Shown: positions 24,945-34,615, numbered from the stretch's first letter. The stretch: 64,000 bases of DNA from Arcanobacterium_A hippocoleae (GCF_031456295.1 NZ_JAVDUJ010000001.1:930001-994000); one strand, 5' to 3'. Made by a program: numbers and translations. The notes: a model not told the origin generated them from the sequence alone.

Positions 24945-26051
24945 ATGAGTTCTCAGAACGTTCAAGATGCTCTTGAAAATTCCACTTCAGACGCATCACT
25001 TGCGCATGCGCGCAAAGTTAGTGCCAAAATCAAGGAAGCCTTAAAAGAAAACGCAAACGAATTCCGAGTGCTTACTGGAGATCGCCCAACTGGGAATCTC
25101 CATATTGGGCATTATTTCGGCTCGCTGCGCAATCGTGTCGCGCTGCAAAAAGCCGGGGTAGATACCTGGATTTTGATTGCAGATTATCAAGTCATTACTG
25201 ACCGCGATAATGCCGATTCAATTCGCACCCGGGCATATTCGCTCCTTGCTGATTATCTTGCAATCGGACTTGATCCGGAAAAAACCACAATCTTCGCACA
25301 TTCACAAGTGCCCGAATTAAACGAATTGATGTTGCCGTTCCTGTCTTTAGTGACGGATGCGGAACTTCGGCGAAACCCTACAGTAAAAGCAGAATTTGAG
25401 GCAACTAACGGCCGTCCAATGTCAGGGCTCTTACTTACGTATCCGGTGCATCAGGCCGCAGATATCCTCTTCTGCAAAGCAAATATTGTGCCCGTCGGAA
25501 AGGATCAGTTACCGCATTTAGAGCAAGCGCGAGTTATTGCTGACCGCTTTGAAGCCCGTTATGGTCACGGTTCGCTCCCTGGCCCGATCTTCCGTCGTCC
25601 CCAAGCTCTGCTTTCCGAGGCGGAATCTGTGCTTGGTCTCGACGGTACAAAGATGAGCAAATCACGCGGGAATACGATTGAAATCGGGATGAGCGCTGAC
25701 GATACCGCAAAGCGAATCAAAAAGGCCGTCACTGATTCTGAACGTTTTATTACATACGATCCAGAAAATCGTCCTGAAGTAGCAAACTTGTTGCTGCTTG
25801 CAGCAATGGCCACCGGCGGTGATCCAGAAGAAATCGCAGCTGAAATCGGCAATGGCGGGGGCGGTACTTTGAAGAATCTCGTAACGGAAGCGATCAATGA
25901 ACATTTCGCACCAATTCGGGAACGGCGGGCGGAGCTTACCGCCAATCCAGATTATCTTGCGCAAATCTTGCATCAGGGGATCGCGAAAGCTCGCGCACAA
26001 GCGCAAGAAACACTACGTGAAGTACATACTGCGTTAAATATGGCTTACTAA
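24945..26051 (+). CDS. trpS: Tryptophanyl-tRNA synthetase
   Basis: The protein has 368 residues, class I synthetase that charges tRNA-Trp. The HIGH-type motif is 'PTGNLHIGHYFG' (about 49-60) and the KMSKS loop is 'TKMSKSRGNT' (about 234-243). The N-terminal ~40 residues are an acidic-helical extension beyond the E. coli length. The start ATG (24945) lies ten bases after GGAAG. An earlier ATG at 24936 opens only a three-codon frame whose TGA overlaps the trpS start. It ends in a convergent terminator shared with the deacetylase gene. Confidence 0.97.
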   Translation: MSSQNVQDALENSTSDASLAHARKVSAKIKEALKENANEFRVLTGDRPTGNLHIGHYFGSLRNRVALQKAGVDTWILIADYQVITDRDNADSIRTRAYSLLADYLAIGLDPEKTTIFAHSQVPELNELMLPFLSLVTDAELRRNPTVKAEFEATNGRPMSGLLLTYPVHQAADILFCKANIVPVGKDQLPHLEQARVIADRFEARYGHGSLPGPIFRRPQALLSEAESVLGLDGTKMSKSRGNTIEIGMSADDTAKRIKKAVTDSERFITYDPENRPEVANLLLLAAMATGGDPEEIAAEIGNGGGGTLKNLVTEAINEHFAPIRERRAELTANPDYLAQILHQGIAKARAQAQETLREVHTALNMAY

Positions 26052-26081
26052 AAGTAAATTTTTCATGCAGAGATTGTATTG

Positions 26082-26127
26082 CGCGGGTCTGCACCTCCTG
26101 ATTTTGATGTGCAGACCCGCGTAGTTT
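26082..26127. terminator. Bidirectional terminator between trpS and the deacetylase gene
   Basis: A 13-bp perfect stem, CGCGGGTCTGCAC (26082-26094) with GTGCAGACCCGCG (26109-26121), has a 14-base loop and is followed by TTTT on the plus strand. It lies between two convergent genes. Confidence 0.9.
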
Positions 26128-27350
26128 TAATTTGCAATCGGATGGTGTGCCGTCAAAGATCCTGGCGTCAGCGGTAAGAACGTGTATCCTTGCGCGAGAG
26201 CCCAATCCAAAAATTCTGGAATCGCATCCACTGTATAACCGTGGCTATCGTGGCAAAGCACATTTGAAACCCGCTTCCCCTGCACACCTTGTTTCATTGC
26301 CGCCAATACACTTTCTTTCGTAGCTGCAGCCGAAGCATCTCCGCTGGATACATTCCAGTCAAAATAGACGTACCCTTTTTGTGCTGCTTGCTGCACTAAA
26401 CGGCGCATGATCCCTGGCGAATATTTCCGACTAACGGTATTTGAGCCTCCACCAGCAAAGCGTAATAACCGTGTATCTTTTCCGGTCTGTTCACGAACCA
26501 CCGCCGCAATTTGCTCGATATCAGCCCAAAACGCAGCATCAGATGCATAAATCTGCGCATAATCATGTGTATATGTGTGTACACCAATTGAGTGCCCTTC
26601 ACGTGCTGCGCGACCAATCATTTCACGTGGAGCAGTACCGGTAACAAAGAATGTGACGGGCACATTCCGGGCTTTCAAAATATCGAGCAACCGAGCCGTA
26701 TGCACACTCGGCCCATCGTCAAAGGTCAAATAAATAACTTTATCTTTTCCAGCAGCTGGATCTACCACATCTGATTTCGGAGGAATTACTTTTACTTTCT
26801 GGATTTGCGTTGCAGTGTTTCCACTCGCGTCAGTAACTTGATACTTCAATTCATATTCGCCAGGCGCATCTGGATTGACACTACCTGCAATATGCACCTT
26901 CGCAGTGAGATCTCCATCAACGTTGTCAGTAGCGGTGAAAGTCTCGCCCCATTTCGCTGCATGCATCAATTCCACCTGCGCACCATGCGCAAGTTTGATC
27001 TCCGGAGCCTTCGTATCTTTTACTTCCACGATCCGCTTTGCCGTGCTGCTCATCCCATATGCCTGCGCCGTATATTCGATCTCGTATTCGCCTAGTTTCT
27101 CAGCGTCAACTTTTCCGTGCGTAGCGATTGGAAGATCCGTACCGATAAATTTGAAGATTGACCCGCGATAAGCAGCGCTTGCTCCCGGATCATCCCATTT
27201 TTCTCCGTATTCCACCGTCATTCGCTGCGCACCATGCAGCTGCACCGTGACGATCCATTTATTGAGGAAAAATACCGCAGCGAGTGCAACAATAAATACA
27301 AATATCACACCAAGCAATATCCAAAATATTTTCTTTTGCCGCATTTTCAT
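26127..27350 (-). CDS. Membrane-anchored polysaccharide deacetylase with Ig-like domains
   Basis: The protein has 407 residues. The start is ATG 27350 with AGGAG five bases upstream. A signal-anchor segment (about 8-30) is followed by two bacterial Ig-like (DUF5011-type) domains, about 34-110 and 112-195 ('DNVDGDLTAKV', 'YQVTDASGNTAT'). The NodB/CE4 catalytic domain (about 205-400) shows motif 1 'LTFDDGP' and motif 2 'HSIGVHTYTHD' (metal-binding His-x3-His). CE4 enzymes of this layout N-deacetylate peptidoglycan or other wall glycans outside the membrane, often giving lysozyme resistance. Monocistronic by position; the shared terminator lies at its 3' end. Confidence 0.9.
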   Translation of the reverse strand: MKMRQKKIFWILLGVIFVFIVALAAVFFLNKWIVTVQLHGAQRMTVEYGEKWDDPGASAAYRGSIFKFIGTDLPIATHGKVDAEKLGEYEIEYTAQAYGMSSTAKRIVEVKDTKAPEIKLAHGAQVELMHAAKWGETFTATDNVDGDLTAKVHIAGSVNPDAPGEYELKYQVTDASGNTATQIQKVKVIPPKSDVVDPAAGKDKVIYLTFDDGPSVHTARLLDILKARNVPVTFFVTGTAPREMIGRAAREGHSIGVHTYTHDYAQIYASDAAFWADIEQIAAVVREQTGKDTRLLRFAGGGSNTVSRKYSPGIMRRLVQQAAQKGYVYFDWNVSSGDASAAATKESVLAAMKQGVQGKRVSNVLCHDSHGYTVDAIPEFLDWALAQGYTFLPLTPGSLTAHHPIAN

Positions 27351-27426
27351 CTTCGCTCCTGGAAAAGTTTCGACTGTTTTTCGTTATTCCAATCTTTTAA
27401 GCAATCTTAGTACGCATCTCATGCGA

Positions 27427-28254
27427 TTAGATATATTCGTCTGAAAATCCTTCTGATCGCAATAAATTTTGCACATTTTTCGGATCCTGCAGCATTGGAT
27501 CATCCACGATCACTACAGCTAATCCAGCAGCCCATCCGGAAATAATTGCTTGCAAGCAGGCGCTGCTATTACGCACGCTCAGCGCAGTTCGTGCCCGATC
27601 AGCGTCGATCGCAAGCAGCATTCCCGCTGGTAAATCATGCAGCTGCGCTACCGGCAGGATAAATTGCATTGCATTTGCATCGTTACAGCATTCCACGGCA
27701 AGCATCACATCAGCTTGCCCCAACACTTCCGCTTGCCCGTCTAGCACTCCCGACGGCAGCTCACCGTTCCACGAAAATGCGAGACTATGCAAATTCAGTG
27801 CGATGATCTCCCCCGCAAAATCTGTAAGAATTTGTGGGGATAACTCGCTCAACCAAAATTCAGGACGGTCGGTGAGTAATACGTCTACAGATTGCAAAAA
27901 ATCCTGCGGATCCACAGCCGCAGAGCCGTCAGCAGCAAATGCTTCTGCCGTTCTTGCGGAAATCCGTGTTGGCCAAAACCGCACCTGGGCTCCGATCAGC
28001 AAGGCACCCATCGCCCATAATGAGCTCTTCCAGTGTGGCGGCAAATCAATACCGATACATGTATCTGGCCCCAAATCACATTCCATTGCGAGATAATTAG
28101 CGATTTTTGCCAGGTGGTTTGCACAGACCTTTCCCGAAAGTTCAATCCGCTCAATACCGCCTTGCATGCCATACCATGTGAGGGCCGGAGCGGTGCCTTT
28201 CAAATTGAGAAAGTCAAGTATTTTTGGGGAGTGTGAAGCTTGGTGCAGAAACAA
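27427..28254 (-). CDS. TIGR03089 family protein (truncated AMP-binding fold)
   Basis: The protein has 275 residues from the TTG at 28254, chosen because GAGG sits seven bases upstream; the longer open frame to 28416 overlaps whiB on the other strand and begins with a non-conserved stretch. The sequence follows the start of acyl-CoA synthetase-type AMP-binding proteins ('PALTWYG', 'ELSGKVCANHLAKIANYL', 'GIDLPPHWKSSLWAMGALLIGAQV') but lacks the P-loop-like Ser/Thr/Gly motif and the C-terminal lid, so it is probably not an enzyme of that type. TIGR03089 is an actinobacterial family of unknown role found near cell-wall and whiB2 genes, as here. Confidence 0.8.
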   Translation of the reverse strand: MFLHQASHSPKILDFLNLKGTAPALTWYGMQGGIERIELSGKVCANHLAKIANYLAMECDLGPDTCIGIDLPPHWKSSLWAMGALLIGAQVRFWPTRISARTAEAFAADGSAAVDPQDFLQSVDVLLTDRPEFWLSELSPQILTDFAGEIIALNLHSLAFSWNGELPSGVLDGQAEVLGQADVMLAVECCNDANAMQFILPVAQLHDLPAGMLLAIDADRARTALSVRNSSACLQAIISGWAAGLAVVIVDDPMLQDPKNVQNLLRSEGFSDEYI

Positions 28255-28273
28255 TGTAATTTCCTCTTTCGTC

Positions 28274-28303
28274 TTGACATTGGACGTCTTACACGCGTGT
28301 AAT
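28274..28303 (+). promoter_or_regulatory. Candidate vegetative promoter of whiB2
   Basis: A consensus -35 TTGACA (28274-28279) is followed after 18 bases by TGTAAT (28298-28303), five of six matches to the -10 consensus. Transcription would begin about 30 bases before the whiB2 ATG. The -35 lies just upstream of the TIGR03089 start on the opposite strand, so the two genes share this short divergent region. Confidence 0.6.
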
Positions 28304-28338
28304 TTACATAGTATGTTTTTCTGACGAGAGGTATCCAC

Positions 28339-28722
28339 ATGTGGCAAGAAGCTGCGGTCTTTGAGCTTGATGCTCACCGACCCAAAGGCGCTGCGGCGCC
28401 GCGCCTTGAGTCTCAAGCCGCTCGTGAGCAGGCGTTAATGCAAGGTATTTTTAACCTTGGCTACGGCACTACGCATGCTGATGATCTCTCATGGATGGAA
28501 GATGCGCTCTGCGCACAGACGGATCCAGATATTTTCTATCCAGAAAAAGGCGGATCCACTGCTCCAGCTACTTCTATTTGTCAGGGCTGCGCAGTGCGCG
28601 CACAATGCCTCGAATATGCGATCACAAACGATATTCGTCACGGAATCTGGGGTGGCACTTCTGATAATGATCGCAAGCGGATCGCCCGCGAACGTAGGAT
28701 CGCGCAGGGCGGTCGCCGATAA
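28339..28722 (+). CDS. whiB2: WhiB-family iron-sulfur regulator, WhiB2/WhmD type
   Basis: The protein has 127 residues. Cysteines 58, 81, 84 and 90 (C-x22-C-x2-C-x5-C) form the 4Fe-4S ligand set, followed by the 'GIWGG' turn (102-106) and a basic tail 'DRKRIARERR' for DNA contact. The ATG follows GAGAGG. The subgroup is assigned from the long N-terminal region and from the neighbours (TIGR03089, DUF3499 and PF06262 genes), which match the WhiB2/WhmD locus. WhmD is needed for septation in mycobacteria. Another WhiB paralogue cannot be ruled out without an alignment. Confidence 0.85.
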   Translation: MWQEAAVFELDAHRPKGAAAPRLESQAAREQALMQGIFNLGYGTTHADDLSWMEDALCAQTDPDIFYPEKGGSTAPATSICQGCAVRAQCLEYAITNDIRHGIWGGTSDNDRKRIARERRIAQGGRR

Positions 28723-28764
28723 GGCAGACTCGCCAATCAACGCGAGAGATAAGTCAAGGTAGAC

Positions 28765-31700
28765 GTGGGCAGAAATTCAGACCCGAAGAGTGCAATTGCA
28801 AAACAGCACACCGCACCTGATCAAGAAGAAACAGACGGGCAAACACATTTTCGCACGCCTATCGCCGCCCTGAGTAGTGCTCCGTCAGCTACTACAGCAG
28901 CATCGGGGATCCCCAGCCTCGAATCCACCAGCAGCAATTACGATTCTGATCCAAGTAAAGACGCTGTTTTTGCAATTGTGGTATACCATGCCGAGCCGAT
29001 TATGTATCTTGAAGATACGCTCAATGCATTAGCTGCACAAACATCTCCTCTCACACAAGTGACGGTAGCCGTCGCAAAAGATTTTCCTGATTCCAAGCAA
29101 GCACAAAAACACGAACTTATTTCGGATATTTGCGCAAATCTTAGTGCCGCAAGTGGGATCGATTTTCGCTGTGTTCACACCCCCGAAGCAAAAAATTTCG
29201 GGCAAAGCATCCAAGCTGCAATAACGCAGATCGCACTGCCAGCAGCTGATAACTCCTGGCTCTGGCTGCTGCACACCGATTCTGCTCCACTTCCAGACGC
29301 ATTAGCACAAATGATCAAAATGGGCTCTGATTCGCGCCGGATTGCTGCCGTCGGGCCAAAACAAATTTTTTGGAATGCGCATCCTGATGGTTCATATGAT
29401 TTGCTTGCAGTAGGGATCAAAGCCACGCGCAGTGCCCGGCGCGTACCGGAAATCATTCCCGGAGAACGTGATCAGGGGCAGCTTGACCGGCAAGACGATG
29501 TGCTCGCAATTGGGTCCGCCGGATCACTTATTCGCGCGGCTGTGTATCACGAATTATCTGGATTCGATCCATCTCTTGGTCCTTTTGGAGATGGTCTGGA
29601 GTTTTCGCGCCGGCTGCATGTGGCAGGTTACCGCGTAGTAGTCTGCCCCGCTGCACGGATCCGGCACGCCCAGCTTTCATTGCGTCCAGAGCTGACTAAC
29701 TTGATTGGGCATACGGCGATCCCGGCAGGTACAAATCTCGATCCTGATGCGCGAATTTCGGCACAGACCGCAGCACAAAGTTTCGGCTCACGGCGTTTTG
29801 CACAAATTTTCAATGCGCTGCTAGCTGCGCCGACGATCCTGCTCCCGCTGTTCTGGATTGGGTTTGTGCTACTTTCCTTCCCACGTGCACTGATCCGCTG
29901 TGCCTGGCGTGATTTCACCCGCGCTCGCGGAGAGCTCCACGCTGGTCTGAAAATTCTTGGGTATTTTCCAAATATTCTTGCAGGGCGCAAAAATATTGCG
30001 AAAATTTCACGCTCCGCAGCAGGCTTACGCGATCTTGAAGCTACAAATCGTGATGTACGCAAGGCAAAACGTGCTCATCGTGAAGCCAATATCGAAGCTC
30101 GGAAGATGGCTGGAATGCCTGATCCGCTCACTTTACAGGCACAACAAAGTCTGGCACGTTACCAACGCCGCGGCTGTTATCTTGCGCTGTTTACTGTTTT
30201 GCTCATGACGGCTGTGTTGTTTATTCCATATTTCGCATCCGGCACGCTCAGCGGTGGCCAGCTTGCCGGCGATTCTGCCACAGGAATCAAAATCTGGCAT
30301 ACTGCCATGCAATCATGGATGCATACTGGTGACGGCACTACCAATAATCTCGATCCACTATGGTTGTGCTACCTGCCATTTTTATTACTTGGCGCACCTT
30401 TCGGAGCGACCCTTGGTCTTACCGTCACGATTTCACTCTATATTACGCCGATTATTGGCGTCCTTGGCGCGTATCTTTTTACCGGGCATTTTACTCGTGC
30501 ATGGCTCGTACGGTATGTTTTGGCGATTTTCTGGATGCTCGCGCCCGGATTTATTACAGCCTTGCATGACGGGCGCATCGGCCCAGCTCTTTTACACGCT
30601 GTGCTTCCGTTTTTTGCTTGGGCTTTCCTTCGAGCACGCGCTGGCCACTCTGGCGGGATCGGAATTTGCGCGATCACACTTGCATTGATTTGTGCAGCTG
30701 CGCCAATTTTCCTTCCGCTCAGCGCAGTATTGACGCTTTGGATGCTGCTGAGGCATCGCCGTTGGGCTTGGCTCTGGCTCCCAGTTCCTGCGCTCGTACT
30801 CCTCACTCCACAACTAATTCAGCTCCGCGGTGCTGCAGTATTGTCTTATCTTTTTGCAAATCCTGGTGTGCCAATGCCGAATTTCGCTGCTCCCATAGCA
30901 GTTTTCGGAGGTTTTCCAGATGCTGATTTATCGCCGGATCTTTGGACGATAGTTGCCTTTTCGTGTTTCGGCGGATTGCTCCTCTCCGCGATTTTTGCGC
31001 TTCTGCGCGGTGGAGCACTCGCAAGGCAAGTTCGCTCTGGTTGGGTGATTTATCTTTTCGGCACAATTTTTGCACTTGCTACACTTTATTTGCCGCAAAC
31101 TGTAACTAGCCGCTTTTCGCAGATCCAACAAGGCTCACCGTGGCATGGCAGCTTTCTCTCCGTGGCTTGGCTGGGATTATTGATCTCACTGGCAGCAGGT
31201 ACACACGGTTTACGCGCAAGTCTGAAAGCCCGAAATTTTGGCTTTGCGCAAATTCTGAGTGCCTTGGCAATTTTCCTCGTACCGGTATCAATGTGTGGTC
31301 TGTTCATAACTGCTCTCGCCTTCCAATTCGCGCCAGAGCAGCGGGTTTTAACTGCCGATAGCGGAGAAAAACTGCCGGCTATCGCAAAAAATCAAAGCAC
31401 TTCCGCAAACCGCTCACGGCTACTGGCCATATCTGCCGTCCGTGATGCGCAAAACACACCAGATCAGAGCACATACCATGCTGAATTGTGGCGTGCTGAC
31501 GGTATCGCCTTGCATGAGTTTTCGATGCTGCACAACCGCACCGAGAATAACGGAAAATTGCAAAATCTGGCAAGCGCAGATTTAGCCCAAATTATCGCTG
31601 ATCTGCTCGTAGCTACTCCAGATTCAGCCGCACGGCTGCAAGAACACGGTGTTGGTGTTGTCTTGGTACCACCAGCTTCAGCACAACAACTCAAGCATAT

Positions 31701-32289
31701 TGCAGGTATTACCAACGATCCCAACGAAAGCAAGCGCATTGATTCACAGCAAAACTCCGCAACCGATATTTTGCTGAAAGATGATCTGATTCAAGGGCAG
31801 GATATGATTCAGCTCAGCACGCCAGCACGTGATGAGCTAATTTCAGCCTTGCAACGAGTACCAGGGCTCGAATATGTGACTGAAAACGAAAAGGGGGTCT
31901 TCTGGCGCGTGCAGCCTGCAAACGGGCACGATATTTCGGCGCGTGCCTGGATCACCGACGAATCTGGAAAAATCACGGCTATCGCCTCGCGTGAATATGA
32001 TCTGCAGACGGAAATTAAGCTGCCTGAAAGCGGAATCATTCAAATGGCAGAGCGTGCAGATGATCATTGGCAGGCTTCTTTCAATGGGATCGTCTTATCT
32101 CCAACCCAGGCTGCAAATGGCTGGGCACAAGCATGGGAAATTCCGCAATCAGCTGCCAACTCTGTTGGCGAGTTACGAATTTGGCATGATGATCCAATTC
32201 ATAAATGGCTTTTTGTGATCCAGCTTTTGATCGCTTTGGTGTCAATTGTGGTCGCACTCCCGCTTCGGACAAAGAAAGCAGGTGACTAA
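28765..32289 (+). CDS. Large family 2 glycosyltransferase membrane protein
   Basis: The protein has 1174 residues from GTG 28765 (AAGG upstream). After an 70-residue disordered head comes a GT-A domain (about 70-330: 'AIVVYHAEPIMYLEDTLNAL', 'LWLLHTDSAPLPDALAQM', 'DPSLGPFGDGLEFSRRLHVAGYRVVV', each cited in part). A pair of membrane segments follows, then a charged cytoplasmic stretch (about 380-460). A block of ten or more membrane segments spans about 465-860, and the extracytoplasmic C-domain spans about 860-1150 with a final anchor. This is a common actinobacterial envelope glycosyltransferase placed between whiB2 and DUF5719. The product may be a wall or membrane polysaccharide; the sugar is not evident. 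Confidence 0.88.
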   Translation: MGRNSDPKSAIAKQHTAPDQEETDGQTHFRTPIAALSSAPSATTAASGIPSLESTSSNYDSDPSKDAVFAIVVYHAEPIMYLEDTLNALAAQTSPLTQVTVAVAKDFPDSKQAQKHELISDICANLSAASGIDFRCVHTPEAKNFGQSIQAAITQIALPAADNSWLWLLHTDSAPLPDALAQMIKMGSDSRRIAAVGPKQIFWNAHPDGSYDLLAVGIKATRSARRVPEIIPGERDQGQLDRQDDVLAIGSAGSLIRAAVYHELSGFDPSLGPFGDGLEFSRRLHVAGYRVVVCPAARIRHAQLSLRPELTNLIGHTAIPAGTNLDPDARISAQTAAQSFGSRRFAQIFNALLAAPTILLPLFWIGFVLLSFPRALIRCAWRDFTRARGELHAGLKILGYFPNILAGRKNIAKISRSAAGLRDLEATNRDVRKAKRAHREANIEARKMAGMPDPLTLQAQQSLARYQRRGCYLALFTVLLMTAVLFIPYFASGTLSGGQLAGDSATGIKIWHTAMQSWMHTGDGTTNNLDPLWLCYLPFLLLGAPFGATLGLTVTISLYITPIIGVLGAYLFTGHFTRAWLVRYVLAIFWMLAPGFITALHDGRIGPALLHAVLPFFAWAFLRARAGHSGGIGICAITLALICAAAPIFLPLSAVLTLWMLLRHRRWAWLWLPVPALVLLTPQLIQLRGAAVLSYLFANPGVPMPNFAAPIAVFGGFPDADLSPDLWTIVAFSCFGGLLLSAIFALLRGGALARQVRSGWVIYLFGTIFALATLYLPQTVTSRFSQIQQGSPWHGSFLSVAWLGLLISLAAGTHGLRASLKARNFGFAQILSALAIFLVPVSMCGLFITALAFQFAPEQRVLTADSGEKLPAIAKNQSTSANRSRLLAISAVRDAQNTPDQSTYHAELWRADGIALHEFSMLHNRTENNGKLQNLASADLAQIIADLLVATPDSAARLQEHGVGVVLVPPASAQQLKHIAGITNDPNESKRIDSQQNSATDILLKDDLIQGQDMIQLSTPARDELISALQRVPGLEYVTENEKGVFWRVQPANGHDISARAWITDESGKITAIASREYDLQTEIKLPESGIIQMAERADDHWQASFNGIVLSPTQAANGWAQAWEIPQSAANSVGELRIWHDDPIHKWLFVIQLLIALVSIVVALPLRTKKAGD

Positions 32290-32294
32290 AACTG

Positions 32295-34103
32295 ATGCGG
32301 ATGAAAAACTTTGCCAGCGGGATCTGCATCCTGGCAGCACTTGGGATCACCGCCTATACAGCTATCCGTCTTCCACTGCCAGCTACGCATCAAAGCGCAC
32401 CACAATCAGTTCCCGGGATCACTGCCAGTGGTGGCACAATGAATCTTGTCTGTACCGGTAATCTCGAACATCTGATCACAGCAGGTGCAGGTTCAGCCGA
32501 AGCAGCAGGCATCCAAGATCCAAATACTCGGCATCTCGCCGGAGGCTTCATCTTCCCTGCACGATCTGAGACAAAGACCGCTGCAAATTTGATTCCAAAA
32601 GGAATTGTTTGGCATCCGTCAATAGTCAAAGATAGCTCTGCCCCGGAAGGCTCTCCTGCAGCATCGGAAAATGCTGGTGGCGCTACAAACTCAGGCGAGC
32701 CGCTAACGAAGCAAGTAATCAGCAGTTTTGCCGCAGAAAGCACTGCTTCTGCTCCGCAACCAGATTTGCGTGGTTTTTTTGCAATTTCTCGCAATGAAGC
32801 GAATGCAGATGTGCTTGCTGTGAACAATATTCATCGTGCTGAGGCAGGTGATTTGCGCGGATTGGCAAGCAATCCATGCACTTGGGCCACTAATTCTGCA
32901 TGGTTTGTAGGTTTGAAAGCCGGAGTGGGAATTTCAAATCAACTCAGGCTGATCAATCCATCAGCCAATCCCTTAGTTGTGCAAATGGAAGCATTTAATG
33001 CACTCGGCAAAACTCAGGTGGGGGCAAACGCAAATATTGCACTTGCACCAGGTGCGATGAAGACGGTTTCACTTACCGGGATACTCCAGACGAATGCGCA
33101 AATATCGCTCCATTTAAGCAGTTCAACAGGGCTTTTTGGAGCGGCAGTGCAGACTTCTGCACTTGCCGGATTGACGGCACAGGGCATTGATTTTCAAAAA
33201 CCAGCCGCAACAGGAACTTCACTCATCATTCCCGGGCTATTCTTGCCACCGGCAAAGAATACAATCAACAATGATGGCAAACCACTAGTGGATTTGGGAG
33301 ATGCACCTCCTCCAGGCCCTGCGCCAAGCGGCAACGCCCCACCCAACCCTCCGGCAGATCCTGCTCCGCAAGCTGAGAAATTGCCGGCTTCACAACTCGT
33401 TGAAGCAGATTTTTCCGCAACTTTAAGAATGGTCAACCCTGGCGAAACTTCAAAACATGTAAGTGTATATCTCATCCCTGAATCTGGAGCACCACAGCTC
33501 CTGGCAGGTGCTGAAAAAGTTTTACTCGCACCAGGTGTCGTCTTTGATCTGAGCCTGTCCGGCTTACAAGCAGGAGCATATGCGATCCAGCTGATTTCTG
33601 ACGGCGAAATTACAGGCGGGATCGAAACCATTTCCGGAAAAGATCCAGGTGCCCGCGATATTGCCTGGCTCGCTGCACAAAATCCACTCACCTCATCTGG
33701 TGCAGCATTTTCTGGAGGGCACGGTACGCTGATCATCAGCACAGTAAAAAGCTCTCCTGAAAATACACCCCGGCAGAATCCACACAATGCAGCATCAAGC
33801 ACACACGGCACCTGGATCGCATATGACGCGCTGGGTAAGCAAATTGCGACAGAAAAATTTGCAATTAGCGCAACTGCACTTGCTGCTGACGAAATGCCCC
33901 AGCAAGTTGCAACAGAAACGGTCGGCACATTAGCGATTCCGCTTCCCGATCATGCAGCCTTCGTTGCTTTAGAAGCAGATGCGCCAATTTATGCCGCGAT
34001 CTCAGTAAGCTCGCACGTGGGCGATGCACGATTGCTTGACTGGGTTCCCTTCACTGCTGGAATCGCTGCCACTGCCGAAGTACAAATCAAAGTACGAAAC
34101 TGA
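32295..34103 (+). CDS. DUF5719 family exported protein
   Basis: The protein has 602 residues, starting five bases after the glycosyltransferase stop (AGGTGA upstream). A signal peptide or anchor (about 5-25) is followed by Ala/Ser/Gly-rich repeating beta segments such as 'LRLINPSANPLVVQMEAFNALG' (cited in part) and 'LRMVNPGETSKHVSVYLIPESG', two similar halves joined by a Pro-rich linker (about 335-360). DUF5719 proteins are encoded next to this type of glycosyltransferase in many actinobacteria; the pair probably works together at the outer face of the membrane. No catalytic motif seen. Confidence 0.85.
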   Translation: MRMKNFASGICILAALGITAYTAIRLPLPATHQSAPQSVPGITASGGTMNLVCTGNLEHLITAGAGSAEAAGIQDPNTRHLAGGFIFPARSETKTAANLIPKGIVWHPSIVKDSSAPEGSPAASENAGGATNSGEPLTKQVISSFAAESTASAPQPDLRGFFAISRNEANADVLAVNNIHRAEAGDLRGLASNPCTWATNSAWFVGLKAGVGISNQLRLINPSANPLVVQMEAFNALGKTQVGANANIALAPGAMKTVSLTGILQTNAQISLHLSSSTGLFGAAVQTSALAGLTAQGIDFQKPAATGTSLIIPGLFLPPAKNTINNDGKPLVDLGDAPPPGPAPSGNAPPNPPADPAPQAEKLPASQLVEADFSATLRMVNPGETSKHVSVYLIPESGAPQLLAGAEKVLLAPGVVFDLSLSGLQAGAYAIQLISDGEITGGIETISGKDPGARDIAWLAAQNPLTSSGAAFSGGHGTLIISTVKSSPENTPRQNPHNAASSTHGTWIAYDALGKQIATEKFAISATALAADEMPQQVATETVGTLAIPLPDHAAFVALEADAPIYAAISVSSHVGDARLLDWVPFTAGIAATAEVQIKVRN

Positions 34104-34141
34104 TTGGCAAGATAAAGCAAGTATGAAAACACGCCACAGCA

Positions 34142-34615
34142 CTACAGGTAGTCGATTTTCTCCGGTCTTGTTTCAAGCGCAGATGCGATTTGCTGCGTCA
34201 CTACATCGTGAATAAAAAGTGATGGTATCGGTGTACGGCACGCACTCATCATAATTGGCAACCGATAAAATATGATCCTGCCATGAATTTTCGCTGGTCG
34301 TTCAAATGGCAGAAATCTCCCCATCGGGATGCCGTTTTCCCAGGGAGCAAGTTCATTTTGTGGCACATCTAATACTGCGAAATCAAAGCGATTTAGTTTA
34401 TTTCCCAAATGCTTCCGGTAAGTGCCAATTTCATACGAAATTACGTCATCAAAAATATCAGCTCTAGTGCGCCAGGCAGGCAGAGATGGTGGAATCACCG
34501 GACCACGGATCCCACGCCCATGCCGATCACGCTGTTTTCGCCGCAGATCGGCTTTTCCCACGATTCTGGGTTGTGCCAATGCTTTTGTATTGCCTCGAAA
34601 CTGCTCTTCATTCAC
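34142..34615 (-). CDS. PF06262-type metallopeptidase-family protein lacking HExxH
   Basis: The protein has 157 residues from GTG 34615; an ATG at 34678 would add 21 residues that look unrelated, and neither start has a strong ribosome site. The core 'RDRHGRGIRGPVIPPSLPAWRTRADIFDDVI' (cited in part), 'AVLDVPQNE' and 'IIFYRLPIM' follows the actinobacterial branch of the zincin_1/PF06262 family. The place of the catalytic HExxH is taken by 'FIHDVVTQQIA', so zinc peptidase activity is unlikely. It is divergent from the DUF3499 gene, with which it pairs in many actinobacteria. Confidence 0.8.
   Translation of the reverse strand: MNEEQFRGNTKALAQPRIVGKADLRRKQRDRHGRGIRGPVIPPSLPAWRTRADIFDDVISYEIGTYRKHLGNKLNRFDFAVLDVPQNELAPWENGIPMGRFLPFERPAKIHGRIIFYRLPIMMSACRTPIPSLFIHDVVTQQIASALETRPEKIDYL

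Noticed and set aside
24936..24947. A three-codon upstream frame (Met-Asn-Pro-stop) overlapping the trpS start
   Set aside because: It could act in translation control, but it contains no Trp codon or attenuator structure, so it is most likely chance.
33194..33928. A 244-residue minus-strand open frame opposite the DUF5719 gene
   Set aside because: Composition is the mirror of the Ala/Gly-rich coding strand; the DUF5719 gene explains the region.
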